Position numbers and translations under genes: made by a program. Of a stretch of DNA of 64,000 nucleotides, positions 50,122-58,466 are shown piece by piece. This DNA comes from JAKIWV01 sp963773945 (GTDB lineage Archaea; Thermoplasmatota; Thermoplasmata; Lutacidiplasmatales; UBA184). Within the stretch, counting starts at the first letter, position 1; each line of letters starts with the position of its first letter. Below the pieces are notes generated by a model. It was not told where the DNA came from, searched no databases, and was given only the letters and a program-made list of their open reading frames with translations. The stretch lies in NCBI GenBank assembly GCA_963773945.1, contig CAVZDD010000003.1:124001-188000 (forward strand), given 5' to 3'.

Positions 50122-51626
50122 AGGACCTCCCGCAGGGCGGCTTCCTGGAGGTCGTCCGAGGGGGCGGCTCCCCACCACGTCGCGTAACTCTCCGCGGCTT
50201 GATAGACGAGAAGTCGAGACCCGTCCTCATAGCTCGCCCCCTTCGACACGGCGCCGGTGCGGAGAATCGAGTGGACGGGTTGATACACGAAGTCCAACAC
50301 ATGGGTCCCGCGACCGACCACGCTCCTCCACGGAAGGTCGAGGGTGGGGCAGTCCTCCCGTCCGGCCGGCGTCGCATGAATCACGAGGTCGGCGGGCGGG
50401 AGGGAGGCTCCGACTCCGCTGAGGCCGCCGTACTCCCGAGCCAGTCCTTCGGCAACCTCCCGACGGCGCGCGAGCACGATGCCCGTACTATCGAGTGACG
50501 AAAGGGCGGCGAGGGCCGCCCGAGCAGACCCCCCACCGCCCAGAACGATGACCGGAGAACCGTTCCATAGTCCGGCCGCCTTGAGCTCCGATAGCCTCCG
50601 GCGGACCGCTGCCACGTCAGTGTTCTCCGCGGAGATGGTATCCGGCTCAAAGGTGAGGGTGTTTGCGCAGCCGGCCGCCTCCGCGGCCGGTCCGGCTCGG
50701 CTGGCCACGCTCAACGCGACCTGCTTCCACGGGTGCGTTACATTCAAACCCCGGAAGCCGCCGCTGGCCAATGGTCCGAGGCTCTCCGTGAGCTCCTCGG
50801 CTGTCGACATGTCCAGTGCGAGGTACAGCCCGTCCCGACGTTCGCGCTCCATCCAAAACGAATGAATCGCGGGGGATCGCGAGTGCTGGATCGGGTGGCC
50901 GACCACGCCGAAGATGGGGTTGCCCGAGATCCCTCGCATATGGGACCGAAGCCGATTGACTGGCACCTGGGAGGGTTCAACGGTGTCCACGGCTGCGGAC
51001 GGAGGGGACTCTGGCAACGACCCGAACACCGCAAACATCCCGAATCGGTGGGCCCAGGCTCGGAGAATCGGACCAGTGGCCCCGGTGGTGTGGAGAACGT
51101 AGGGAGCGTACGCGTCAAAGGGAAACAGGCCCGGCAGCAGGTCGGACCACAGCCGGGAGAACCCGCACGGCAGAACGACCTTCGCGACTGCGCGCGGAGG
51201 CCGGGGCAACTCCAACAGTCGTCGGATTTCAAGAGTGAGCGTCCTTGCGGCAAGGTGAGAGGAGAAGATGATGGAGGAGCTGGCGGGAAGCCTTGACGTG
51301 GCAGTTTCAAAGAATGCCGAATCTCGCGCTCGCTCCAAGTCGAGGAATCTGAATGGAAGCCGCGCAAGGCGGTCCAGCACGGGCTCCCGGTCCGACCGGG
51401 AATCGGGCCCCTCCCCTCCCTCCGCTCGCGAGCGAAGCGTCCCGATCAGGGGGATTGGAGACGGGAACAACGCATCCGCCCTCAATCGCTCTTCCGCGGG
51501 GAGCCGGTCCAGTCGGACCTCACCCAGGTCGGCCCCCGCCGTAGCCGCGGTCCGCAACTCGAGTTGGAGTGCAGCGACCGAGCGACCGGGGCAGCTCGCG
51601 ATGATCAAAGGCAGCGGCGTTGTCAT
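50109..51626 (-). CDS. aroDE: Bifunctional 3-dehydroquinate dehydratase / shikimate dehydrogenase
   Basis: 505 residues. Residues about 1-225 form a type I dehydroquinase: AGADLGEVRLDRL, catalytic His about 124 in IIFSSHLAARTL, Schiff-base Lys about 149 in RAVAKVVLP, and a SQVPVNRLR lid. Residues about 235-505 form AroE: FGVVGHPIQHSRSPAIHSFW, catalytic Lys about 301 in LNVTHPWKQVAL, Asp in ENTDVAAV, NADP loop VLGGGGSARAALAAL and FVYQPVHS. It carries out two successive steps in one chain. The ATG at 51626 overlaps the DHQ synthase stop; the longer frame is rejected. Confidence 0.92.
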   Translation of the reverse strand: MTTPLPLIIASCPGRSVAALQLELRTAATAGADLGEVRLDRLPAEERLRADALFPSPIPLIGTLRSRAEGGEGPDSRSDREPVLDRLARLPFRFLDLERARDSAFFETATSRLPASSSIIFSSHLAARTLTLEIRRLLELPRPPRAVAKVVLPCGFSRLWSDLLPGLFPFDAYAPYVLHTTGATGPILRAWAHRFGMFAVFGSLPESPPSAAVDTVEPSQVPVNRLRSHMRGISGNPIFGVVGHPIQHSRSPAIHSFWMERERRDGLYLALDMSTAEELTESLGPLASGGFRGLNVTHPWKQVALSVASRAGPAAEAAGCANTLTFEPDTISAENTDVAAVRRRLSELKAAGLWNGSPVIVLGGGGSARAALAALSSLDSTGIVLARRREVAEGLAREYGGLSGVGASLPPADLVIHATPAGREDCPTLDLPWRSVVGRGTHVLDFVYQPVHSILRTGAVSKGASYEDGSRLLVYQAAESYATWWGAAPSDDLQEAALREVLCAE

Positions 51627-52663
51627 CGTTCCTCGACCGTTTCGTCCACCGCAACCCCCAGATGCCGCCCCGCGGCCAGGGGAACGCCCCACGCCAACGC
51701 GCCGGCCTGGAGGTCGGTGGTCGGGACGCTTCCGGTTTCAGTCGAAAGCCGGACCGTCTCCGCCTCCTGCAAAAAGACGGTAAATCGACGGCCACGCGCT
51801 TCGCCCTGGACGAGGACGAGAGGGCGGCGCTCGATCTTGATCCGGCCCACCCGGACGCTCCGCGTGTTCCCCTCCGGGGAACAGACGAGGATCGCGTCGC
51901 CGGGAGCGAGCTCGCTCAGGTATCGAGTCTCCCCGTTCGCGAGGAGGGTATAGAGATGCGCAGCCCCGGCGTTCACGCGGAACGGCCGGGGCCGGGTGTA
52001 GCGGGACCCTACGGCCTCGCTGGCCACGTGGAATAGGAAGGCGGCGGCGCTTCCGACGAGGATGCCCTCCTCGGGTTGCAGCAAGGAGGTGGTGTCCACA
52101 ATGACCCGGTCCCCCGTACCCGCCGGCGCCACCGATCGGATCGGGATTTTCTCCCAATGCAACCTGACCGACGACCGCTCGAGACGGTGTTCAAGGTCAT
52201 CCAATATCTCCGGACTCGGGACCTCGACGACGATAGTGTCGGCACCGTGCTCGAGTGCTCCGAGAAAGGCCGGGATGTCGGCCGTTTCGGCGGTCACCAC
52301 CCACAATGTTCCGGGCACCTTGCGGGCGGCGACGAGCGTCTCGAGGGGGATCACGCGCTCCGCACCCCACCGGACCGCGGACACCTCGCCTCGACCGAGT
52401 GCCGCCACCACGGGCTCGAGCTCGGCCGGGGCCCGAACCCGGTACAGACGTACGGTGAGGGGTTTGGAGGACGCACCGCTGGTGAGATCCTGAAATCCAT
52501 CGGGGGTAGAACGATACCAGGTCTCGCCCGGTTCCGGGGTGACCCGTCGGTCGTCCACGGAGCTGAAGCGGCGGAATCCTCGTCGTCGCGCCCGGGATAC
52601 GATGGCGGCGTTGACCTCGGGCTCCGGAGCCGCGAGGGCCACGACGATTCGGTTCAGCGGCAC
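51623..52663 (-). CDS. 3-dehydroquinate synthase II
   Basis: Archaeal enzyme (AroB') converting ADTH, with NAD, to 3-dehydroquinate; unrelated to bacterial AroB. 346 residues. Family signatures: HGADTIVVEVP, GDRVIVDTTSLLQPEEGILVGS, SRYTRPRPFRVNAGAAHLY, YLSELAPGDAILV, VGRIKIERRPLVLVQ. It follows ADTH synthase by 9 bp. Confidence 0.93.
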   Translation of the reverse strand: MPLNRIVVALAAPEPEVNAAIVSRARRRGFRRFSSVDDRRVTPEPGETWYRSTPDGFQDLTSGASSKPLTVRLYRVRAPAELEPVVAALGRGEVSAVRWGAERVIPLETLVAARKVPGTLWVVTAETADIPAFLGALEHGADTIVVEVPSPEILDDLEHRLERSSVRLHWEKIPIRSVAPAGTGDRVIVDTTSLLQPEEGILVGSAAAFLFHVASEAVGSRYTRPRPFRVNAGAAHLYTLLANGETRYLSELAPGDAILVCSPEGNTRSVRVGRIKIERRPLVLVQGEARGRRFTVFLQEAETVRLSTETGSVPTTDLQAGALAWGVPLAAGRHLGVAVDETVEER

Positions 52664-52672
52664 GGGTCCCTT

Positions 52673-53423
52673 CTAGCCGCTCCCGTGGAGTATTGCCGCT
52701 ACCTGCTTCGCGAATGCTTCGACCGGGCGTCGTTGGAAGAGGTTTCGACCGATGCAGATCCCCGCCGCGCCGGCGCTTACGGTCTCATGGACGAGTACGA
52801 GGAACGCCTTGTCGTCCTCGAGTCGGTTCCCGCCCCCCAGGAGCAGCGGGGCCGGCGCTCGTCCGGACGAGTCGTCGGTACTCTTCGAGAGAGCCGGGAT
52901 AGGAGGTCTTGACGATGTCAGCGCCCAGATCGGCAGCCGCCCGGCACGCGTGACGGAGCTCGTCGGGGGTGCCACCGTTCGGTTTCTTCACGTAGGCCAT
53001 GCAGAGCAGAGGGAGTCCGATCGACCGACACTGGTCGGCGGCGATGCCTAGGTCCCGGAGCATGTCGCCCTCCTCGGCAATTCCGAAATTGACCTGAACC
53101 GACATCAGATCGGCGCCCAGGGCGGTCGCCTCCTCCGCGCTCCCGGTCAACACCTTGCGGTTCGAGTTCGGATTCAGGCTGGTCGAGGCGGAAACGTGGA
53201 TGCCCAAGAGGGTGCGGGGCGTGAGCACCGGAACAAGTCCCCGGACGGCACCCTTGGTCACGATCACCAGGTCAACGCCGGCGCGCTGAAGCTCCGCGAC
53301 CACGGCCGGTGTCTCCTCGAGTCCGTCGATCGGTCCCATCGAGACTGAGTGGTCGAGAGGGACCGAGAACAGACGACGGTCTCCCGGAAAGATTCTCTTC
53401 AGTCTCAGTTGTTTTCCGTACAT
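52673..53423 (-). CDS. ADTH synthase (AroA') with apparent frameshift
   Basis: Condenses aspartate semialdehyde with a deoxyketohexose phosphate to give 2-amino-3,7-dideoxy-threo-hept-6-ulosonate, the archaeal entry to the shikimate pathway. The N-terminal frame from 53423 has LFSVPLDHSVSMGPIDGL, VIVTKGAVRG, ISASTSL-like HVSASTSLNPN and GADIVKTSYPG (Schiff-base Lys). The C-terminal part (APLLLGGGNRLEDDKAFL, GAAGICIGRNLFQ) reads in another frame ending at 52673. Joining them by removing one base near 52832-52870, next to a run of six C, gives a normal protein of about 250 residues. The leader upstream is structured. Confidence 0.88.
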
Positions 53424-53591
53424 GCTTTTCCTCGCTTGTTTTCACTGCGAGGGAAGCACCCGGCGGATGCGCCGCTCAAGACTTCTGTCAGAGGGACGCG
53501 CCGACCGGGCGCTCCCCTCTCACCAGGACCAGGGCATGACCGCTCGCCGACCGGACACCCGAAGGTCGTCGGTGGAGGTCGCGACGGTCAT
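53424..53591 (-). promoter_or_regulatory. Structured 5' leader of the aro-lysC-trp operon
   Basis: Predicted untranslated leader of about 165-170 nt. Three hairpins read on the minus strand: 53490-53520 (6 + 5 bp with a small internal loop), 53461-53474 (5-bp stem, 4-nt loop) and 53430-53452 (6-bp stem CCTCGC/GCGAGG, 11-nt loop). The last contains the GAGG ribosome-binding motif 6 nt before the ADTH synthase ATG, so folding would hide it. A long leader contrasts with the leaderless style of many genes here. Regulation is inferred. Confidence 0.45.
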
Positions 53592-53613
53592 CGTTCCTTC
53601 TGACCACCCGAGC

Positions 53614-53621
53614 GATATTTA
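53614..53621 (-). promoter_or_regulatory. TATA box of the aromatic amino-acid operon
   Basis: The minus strand reads TTAAATAT, overlapping the stop codon of the upstream gene. A start about 26 nt downstream gives the long leader described for 53424-53591. It is the only clear TATA-like site in the 195-bp gap. Confidence 0.45.
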
Positions 53622-54347
53622 ACCTTGGGCCGAACCGTTCGGGGCCGCAATCGCTCCGTCGATGAGGAGGCGGTGCAAGGCGAAGCCCCGGAGCATCGCG
53701 TCCCACATCTTCCGTCGGACTGGCGGGGAGTCTGCGAAGGCGGCGACCATCTCTCCCACGAATCGACTGTGCTCCTCGTCCGCGGTGACGTGGAGCGAGT
53801 AGTACGTCAGGTGGTCCTCGTCAACCCCGTAGTGCTGGCGAAACGCCGGGAGGAGCCGCTGGCACAGCTCCACGTTGGGCGGTTCCGAGGAGCCCCCGGC
53901 CGATACGTAGAACGGCTCCAGGCGATTGATGTAGAGGAAATCGTCGATGGCAACCATCGTGGACGGGAGGAGCGTCGTCGAGTGGACCTTCTCCCTCGCG
54001 AGGCCGAGCCCCTCGCAAAAGTGGAGCCAGAGCTCGGGGTGACCTCGTTCCTTCCCTTTGGGGTCGCCGGCTTCCTCCACCAATTGATCCAAGATCATCC
54101 GGCGGAATCGGTCGAACTTCGGCTCCCACGAACAATTCGAGAACCGCTCCGCCATTGCGAGGGGAACGCAGGCCAGCCACGGGTAGAATTGGGCCGCCCA
54201 CCGGTGGATTACCGGTCGGGGGGCGGTACCCTTCTCGATCTCTTGGAAGAACGGATGCAGCTTGAACGGGTGGTTGGCCATCTTGTACTTCTCGAGCTCG
54301 TGACGGAAGTCCTCCCCCTCGTACCGGACCCACGGTGGTTCGCTCAT
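53619..54347 (-). CDS. Heme-oxygenase-fold iron-dependent redox enzyme (PqqC/TENA-like)
   Basis: 242 residues, all helical. The start ATG at 54347 follows a GGAAGCGAGG motif; a longer frame is rejected. MANHPFKLHPFFQEIEKG at the N-terminus, LVEEAGDPKGKERGHPELW in the middle and YYSLHVTADEEHSRFVGEM near the C-terminus supply His and Glu residues typical of this fold, which includes di-iron oxidases such as CADD. The substrate is unknown. It precedes the aromatic operon on the same strand. Confidence 0.75.
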   Translation of the reverse strand: MSEPPWVRYEGEDFRHELEKYKMANHPFKLHPFFQEIEKGTAPRPVIHRWAAQFYPWLACVPLAMAERFSNCSWEPKFDRFRRMILDQLVEEAGDPKGKERGHPELWLHFCEGLGLAREKVHSTTLLPSTMVAIDDFLYINRLEPFYVSAGGSSEPPNVELCQRLLPAFRQHYGVDEDHLTYYSLHVTADEEHSRFVGEMVAAFADSPPVRRKMWDAMLRGFALHRLLIDGAIAAPNGSAQG

Positions 54348-54379
54348 CGGCCTCGCTTCCCCCGAGGAAGCGGGCGACG

Positions 54380-54386
54380 CTATATG
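54380..54386 (-). promoter_or_regulatory. TATA box of the heme-oxygenase-fold gene
   Basis: The minus strand reads CATATAG, centred about 36 nt before the ATG at 54347, leaving a leader of about 9 nt. Confidence 0.4.
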
Positions 54387-54415
54387 GGGAACGAGGTTCT
54401 CAGGTAAACCTCGGT

Positions 54416-54423
54416 CCTTAAGG
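54416..54423 (+). promoter_or_regulatory. TATA-like element before the CoA-transferase gene
   Basis: CCTTAAGG centred about 26 nt before the GTG at 54446. Weak match, but the spacing equals that of the leaderless genes in this window. Confidence 0.35.
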
Positions 54424-54445
54424 CGACCCCCCCGACTTCTGGGAC

Positions 54446-55762
54446 GTGCCGACGGACTCGAGCGCCGACCGAATCGTCCCTCCGTTCGGACCGTTGCAAG
54501 GCATCCGGGTGCTCGACTCCGCGCGAGTCGTCGCGGGGCCATGGGCCTCCACGTACCTCGGAGAGTTCGGGGCCGAGATCATCCACTTGGAGGGACCGCC
54601 CTTCCACCGACCTTTTTCGGACCCGACCCGGACGCTGCCCCCCCTTCTGCCGGAGGGGGCGTCTCCCGAGGACGCCGTGTCGGAGTCCTGGGTGCAGTAC
54701 TCGCGCAACAAACTCTCCGTCGGGCTCGACCTCAAGCGTCCGGAGGGCCGGGAGGTTTTCCTGGACCTCATTCGAAAGGCAGACATCTGGATCGAGTCGT
54801 CTCGACCCGGCACCTACGACAGCCTCGGGCTGTCGGACGCGATCGTTCACATGGCCAACCCTCGGTTAACGATCGTCCATGTCTCCGGTTTCGGGCAATC
54901 GGGCCGCCCCGAACGCGTGGGGGCGCCCTCGTTCGACCTAATCGCACAGGCCTACAGTGGCTTCCTCTCCCTCCAGGGAAATCCGGAACCCGATCCCCCG
55001 ATGCGATCCGGTACCGCGCTCAACGACACGGTCACCGGCCTCGCGGCCGCGACGGCGGCGCTGATGGGATACATCCACGCCGAACGTACGGGGACTGGCC
55101 AAGTCGTCGACGTGGCTCAATACGAGGTGTTTTTCATGCTGCTCGAAAATCTCGCCCTCGATTACTTCATGCGCGGAGTGGTGCGCGGGCGATTCGGGAA
55201 CGCGCACCCTCGGCTCCACCCCTACAACCTGGTTCGCGCCGCCGATGGGTGGGTCGTCGTAGCCGCGGCGACCCCGGCCAGCTGGACCCGACTTCGGGAA
55301 CTGCTTGGCCTCACCGACCTCCGACTCGATGACCCTTCCTTCCGAACCACCCATCGGGATCTCGTGGATCCGGCGATCGAGCGATTCTGCGGTACGCGGA
55401 CGGTCGAGGAGCTCGAGCGCCTCGGTCGCGAGAACGATACGGCGATCTCGCGGGTCTACCGAATCGATGAGATCGCCCGCGACCCCCACTTTCAGGAGCG
55501 AGGGATGTTCCTCGAGTGGCAGGATCCCGTGGCGGGCGCGGTGAAAGGCGCGGGCGTCGCGCCGAAGTTCCTCACGACCCCGGGCGGAGTCTGGCGCGGT
55601 GCCCCCTGGCTGGGGCAGGACAATGAGGCCGTGCTCGGCCGGTTGCTCGAGTACCCAGCCGCCCGGATCCAATCCCTCCGAGAGGCAGGAATCGTTGGAG
55701 AGCATCCGACCTCGTCGACGAAACCCGCTCGAGCGCCGTTCTTTGTCCGGGAGCCGTCGTGA
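54446..55762 (+). CDS. Family III CoA-transferase (CaiB/BaiF)
   Basis: Moves CoA between carboxylic acids. 438 residues. GIRVLDSARVVAGPWASTYLG is the N-terminal Rossmann part; YSRNKLSVGLDLKRPEGREV, SFDLIAQAYSGFLSLQG and ALMGYIHAERTGTGQVVDVA are family motifs. The usual catalytic Asp position lies near GAPSFDLIAQA. Start GTG. Its stop overlaps the acyl-CoA dehydrogenase start as GTGA, so the pair is co-translated. Confidence 0.9.
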   Translation: MPTDSSADRIVPPFGPLQGIRVLDSARVVAGPWASTYLGEFGAEIIHLEGPPFHRPFSDPTRTLPPLLPEGASPEDAVSESWVQYSRNKLSVGLDLKRPEGREVFLDLIRKADIWIESSRPGTYDSLGLSDAIVHMANPRLTIVHVSGFGQSGRPERVGAPSFDLIAQAYSGFLSLQGNPEPDPPMRSGTALNDTVTGLAAATAALMGYIHAERTGTGQVVDVAQYEVFFMLLENLALDYFMRGVVRGRFGNAHPRLHPYNLVRAADGWVVVAAATPASWTRLRELLGLTDLRLDDPSFRTTHRDLVDPAIERFCGTRTVEELERLGRENDTAISRVYRIDEIARDPHFQERGMFLEWQDPVAGAVKGAGVAPKFLTTPGGVWRGAPWLGQDNEAVLGRLLEYPAARIQSLREAGIVGEHPTSSTKPARAPFFVREPS

Positions 55763-56922
55763 CGGACCTCTCCTCGGTCCTGCCGGAGGATTCCCTTCGG
55801 GAGCAAGTCGAACAGTTCGCGCGGGCACACCATCTTGCGGAACGCGCCCGGAGCCTCGATTCCCATCCCGAATTCCCCTGGGCGGAATTTCGGGCGATGG
55901 GCCAGGCGGGATGGCTCGGGTTGACGATTCCCGCTGAGCGCGGGGGGCGGGGGTTCCCGTTGCGCCGGGCGGGCCTCGCACTCGAGGAGTTCGGATACCG
56001 CGCCGGCACCTCGTTCGCGAAGCTGTCCCTTCAACCGGAGTTCTCGAGCGTGATTGGCGCGCACGGTTCCGCGGACCTTCGGAATCGCTTCGCCGGACCC
56101 CTCGTTCGAGGGGAGACCCTGGTGGGGAATCAGATCACGGAACCGCTGGCCGGTTCGGATCTGTCCCGGCTCTCGACCCAGGTCGTGCGGGAGGGAAACC
56201 GTCTCCGCTTGTCCGGCACCAAAAGCCAGGTGGCATTCGCCGCGGACGCCCACGCCGCCGTCGTCTACGCGCGCGGAGCCGAGGTGTCCTCCGGAATCTC
56301 CGCCTACGTAGTTCCGCAGGACCTCCCCGGCATCGAGCGGAAAGTCGTCGAAGATTTGGGAGAGCGCTGGATGCGGCGCGGAACGGTGACGTACCGATCG
56401 GTGGAGATCGCCCCGGACAGCCTCGTCGGGGAGGCCGGTCAAGGGTTTGAATACCTCAAGGTCGAGCTCACCCACGAGCGCGCTCTGCTGGGTGCGATCT
56501 ACTTGGGCGTCGCGCGGGCCTCCTGGGAGGAAACCGTACAGGAGGTCGGCGAACGCGTCGTGCTTGAGGGCCCGTTATCGGACCAGGAGGCGGTCGCTTT
56601 CCCGCTCGTCGAGGATGGAACGCGACTCGCGGCGGCCTGGTTGTACACCGACCACGTGCTGGGTCAGCTCGACCGAGGCGAGCGCGCCGACGACGCGGCG
56701 GCGATGAGCAAGTGGTGGGCCACCGACGTCGCGCTGACGACGCTCGACCACGCGATCCAGTTCCACGGGGGCCGAGGCTATTCGAAGGAACTTCCCCACG
56801 AGCAACGTTGGCGGGACGTCCGCAGCGGAATGCTCGCCCATGGCACTTCCGAAGTCATGCACCGGGTGGCCGCCCGGCGCCGCTGGCCGAAGGCGCACCC
56901 GTCGACGCGCGGGCCGGCCTAG
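55759..56922 (+). CDS. Acyl-CoA dehydrogenase
   Basis: FAD enzyme oxidising or reducing an acyl-CoA alpha-beta bond. 387 residues: helical N-terminus with WLGLTIPAERGGRGF, GNQITEPLAGSDLSRLSTQV in the beta domain, and QFHGGRGYSKELPHEQRWRDVR with MLAHGTSEVMH at the C-terminus. The catalytic base position is not obvious from the sequence. With the CoA-transferase it recalls CaiA-CaiB of carnitine metabolism, but the substrate is unknown. Converges with the nuclease-like gene by 4 bp. Confidence 0.9.
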   Translation: MTDLSSVLPEDSLREQVEQFARAHHLAERARSLDSHPEFPWAEFRAMGQAGWLGLTIPAERGGRGFPLRRAGLALEEFGYRAGTSFAKLSLQPEFSSVIGAHGSADLRNRFAGPLVRGETLVGNQITEPLAGSDLSRLSTQVVREGNRLRLSGTKSQVAFAADAHAAVVYARGAEVSSGISAYVVPQDLPGIERKVVEDLGERWMRRGTVTYRSVEIAPDSLVGEAGQGFEYLKVELTHERALLGAIYLGVARASWEETVQEVGERVVLEGPLSDQEAVAFPLVEDGTRLAAAWLYTDHVLGQLDRGERADDAAAMSKWWATDVALTTLDHAIQFHGGRGYSKELPHEQRWRDVRSGMLAHGTSEVMHRVAARRRWPKAHPSTRGPA

Positions 56923-57851
56923 GACGCGGTCTTCAGACCCGCGCGCTGTCGCAGGGCATAGTAGAACCCACCGAACGAGGTCGCCGTCGAAGTCTTGAAT
57001 CCCTGCCGACGCAGCGTCTCCTTGACTTCCTTCGGGCTCTGGCGAAGGTCGAGCGTTTTCGAGGAGTCGAACTTGTACTGGAACGTCCCGTTGGGGCCGC
57101 GCGGGAACGCCTCCCAGTCCTTGGCCGTCGTGACCCGGAGGTCCGCGAACTTCTTTTCGTGCGGGCCCGGAGCGAACATCGCCATCGCGAGATGCTCCTC
57201 GTTAAGCCACATCATGGTGGCTTCCCGGATCGCCTCGTCGGTAGATTCGTCGAGCGCACCCGGCGCGACCTGAGCCTGCACCCAGCCGACCAGGGCATCG
57301 AAGGTCTTCTCGGAGTTCTCCTCCAGCATCTGGAGGACCGCCGACCGGATGGCGGACTTACGCAACAGGGCGATGCCGTTGTCGGAGACGCGGAAGTCGG
57401 CCGTGAGACCGAGGAGGGCCTCGGCGTTGTCGGCCAGCTCCTTGAGGGCGAACACGAAGAGGGGGGTCGGCTGTTCCGACTCGGAGACGAACCAGAGCGA
57501 GAATTCCTGCCCGTTCGTGACGAGGGCCAGGGGGGACCCGATGGCCCGCGCATTCTTGATCGCCTTCTCGGAGTCGGTGCCGGGGTTCGGCGGCCGCTTG
57601 ATGTCGAGAACCACCCGGGGCTTACCCGCCTGGTCGAGGAGGGCGTAGTCGGCGTGGGAGCCGTCGGCCTTGATCGGGAAATCGAGGTAGACCTGCTTCT
57701 TGTCGTCGGGGTCCCATCCCAGTGTAACCAGGAAGGGGTTGACGATCCAGTGCTTGATCTGCTGCTCCGTCGGTTCGGTAACATCGCGAAGGACCTCGGT
57801 GGCAACAAGGTAGAAATCTCCCAGTCGGCGTGACAAGTCCCCGGCTTCCAT
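56919..57851 (-). CDS. PD-(D/E)XK nuclease-like protein (type I restriction HsdR-N type)
   Basis: 310 residues. EQQIKHWIVNPFLVTLGWDPDD, then DFPIKADGSHADYALLD and PRVVLDIKRPP give the HsdR_N pattern with D...DxK active-site residues. VTNGQEFSLWFVS is also typical. No helicase domain, methylase or specificity gene is nearby, so it stands alone. A C-terminal unit (about 215-300) has the segment FGGFYYALRQRAGL. TTTAAG about 29 nt upstream may be its TATA box. Confidence 0.75.
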   Translation of the reverse strand: MEAGDLSRRLGDFYLVATEVLRDVTEPTEQQIKHWIVNPFLVTLGWDPDDKKQVYLDFPIKADGSHADYALLDQAGKPRVVLDIKRPPNPGTDSEKAIKNARAIGSPLALVTNGQEFSLWFVSESEQPTPLFVFALKELADNAEALLGLTADFRVSDNGIALLRKSAIRSAVLQMLEENSEKTFDALVGWVQAQVAPGALDESTDEAIREATMMWLNEEHLAMAMFAPGPHEKKFADLRVTTAKDWEAFPRGPNGTFQYKFDSSKTLDLRQSPKEVKETLRRQGFKTSTATSFGGFYYALRQRAGLKTAS

Positions 57852-58024
57852 GGCTGTGGGATTGGACCATACGGGGCTTAAAGGTTCGGCCGCGAGCGGG
57901 AACGATTCGGAAGGGTATGCGCCCCCCTGACACGGGAGGGTTCCGAGTCCGGAACCGGCGCCGGGACGTTCCGGCGGGGCGGGCAGGTTAAAGAGCCGGA
58001 GGGCAGGTGCCGACCCGGCGAACC

Positions 58025-58466
58025 ATGGGCTCCGGAACCATTGCGCAACCGGCGACCGGCGCGACCGACCCCAGCGCGCAGGCCCGCATGTTGCTCAAAC
58101 GGGCGAAGGCTTCGGCCGGCGGAGCTCTGGTCGGTGACGCCCTCCTCGTCGTCCTGTTCCTCTGGGGGGTCAATCCAAACAATCTCGTCTACTCGCTCTC
58201 GGTCCTCGCCCAGAGCGGAATTCTCCTCGGCTTCGTCGCCGGGGCGATGCTCCTTCCAGGTACTCACCCTAGTGTGGGGCGGCTGGCTCCTGCAGCTAGT
58301 TCGGCGGGGCGAATGGCCTCGGATCCGGCAGTGGCTTCCCCTCGTTACAGGTCTCGGTTACGCCTCTCTCATCGTTCCCGGCTTTTACCTTCACGAAACG
58401 ATCCACCTCCTCGACTCGGCCGCCTGGCCGCGACGGCCCACATCCCCGACGCCCGTCGCCCGCTAA
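58025..58466 (+). CDS. Small membrane protein with apparent frameshift
   Basis: The N-terminal frame gives ARMLLKRAKASAGGALVGDA and two membrane segments up to GILLGFVAGAMLL. The sequel (FQVLTLVWGGWLLQLVRRGE, then WLPLVTGLGYASLIVPGFYL and HETIHLLDS) reads in another frame to 58466. Removing one base near 58248-58258 joins them into about 146 residues with four membrane segments. ATG at 58025 is preferred over GTG at 58007, because a GGTTAAAG box near 57989 places transcription start between them. No family recognised. Confidence 0.55.

Noticed and set aside
53614..53621. Terminator-type T run after the heme-oxygenase-fold gene
   Set aside because: The AT-rich word is better read as a TATA box for the aromatic operon; no hairpin or oligo-T follows on the minus strand.
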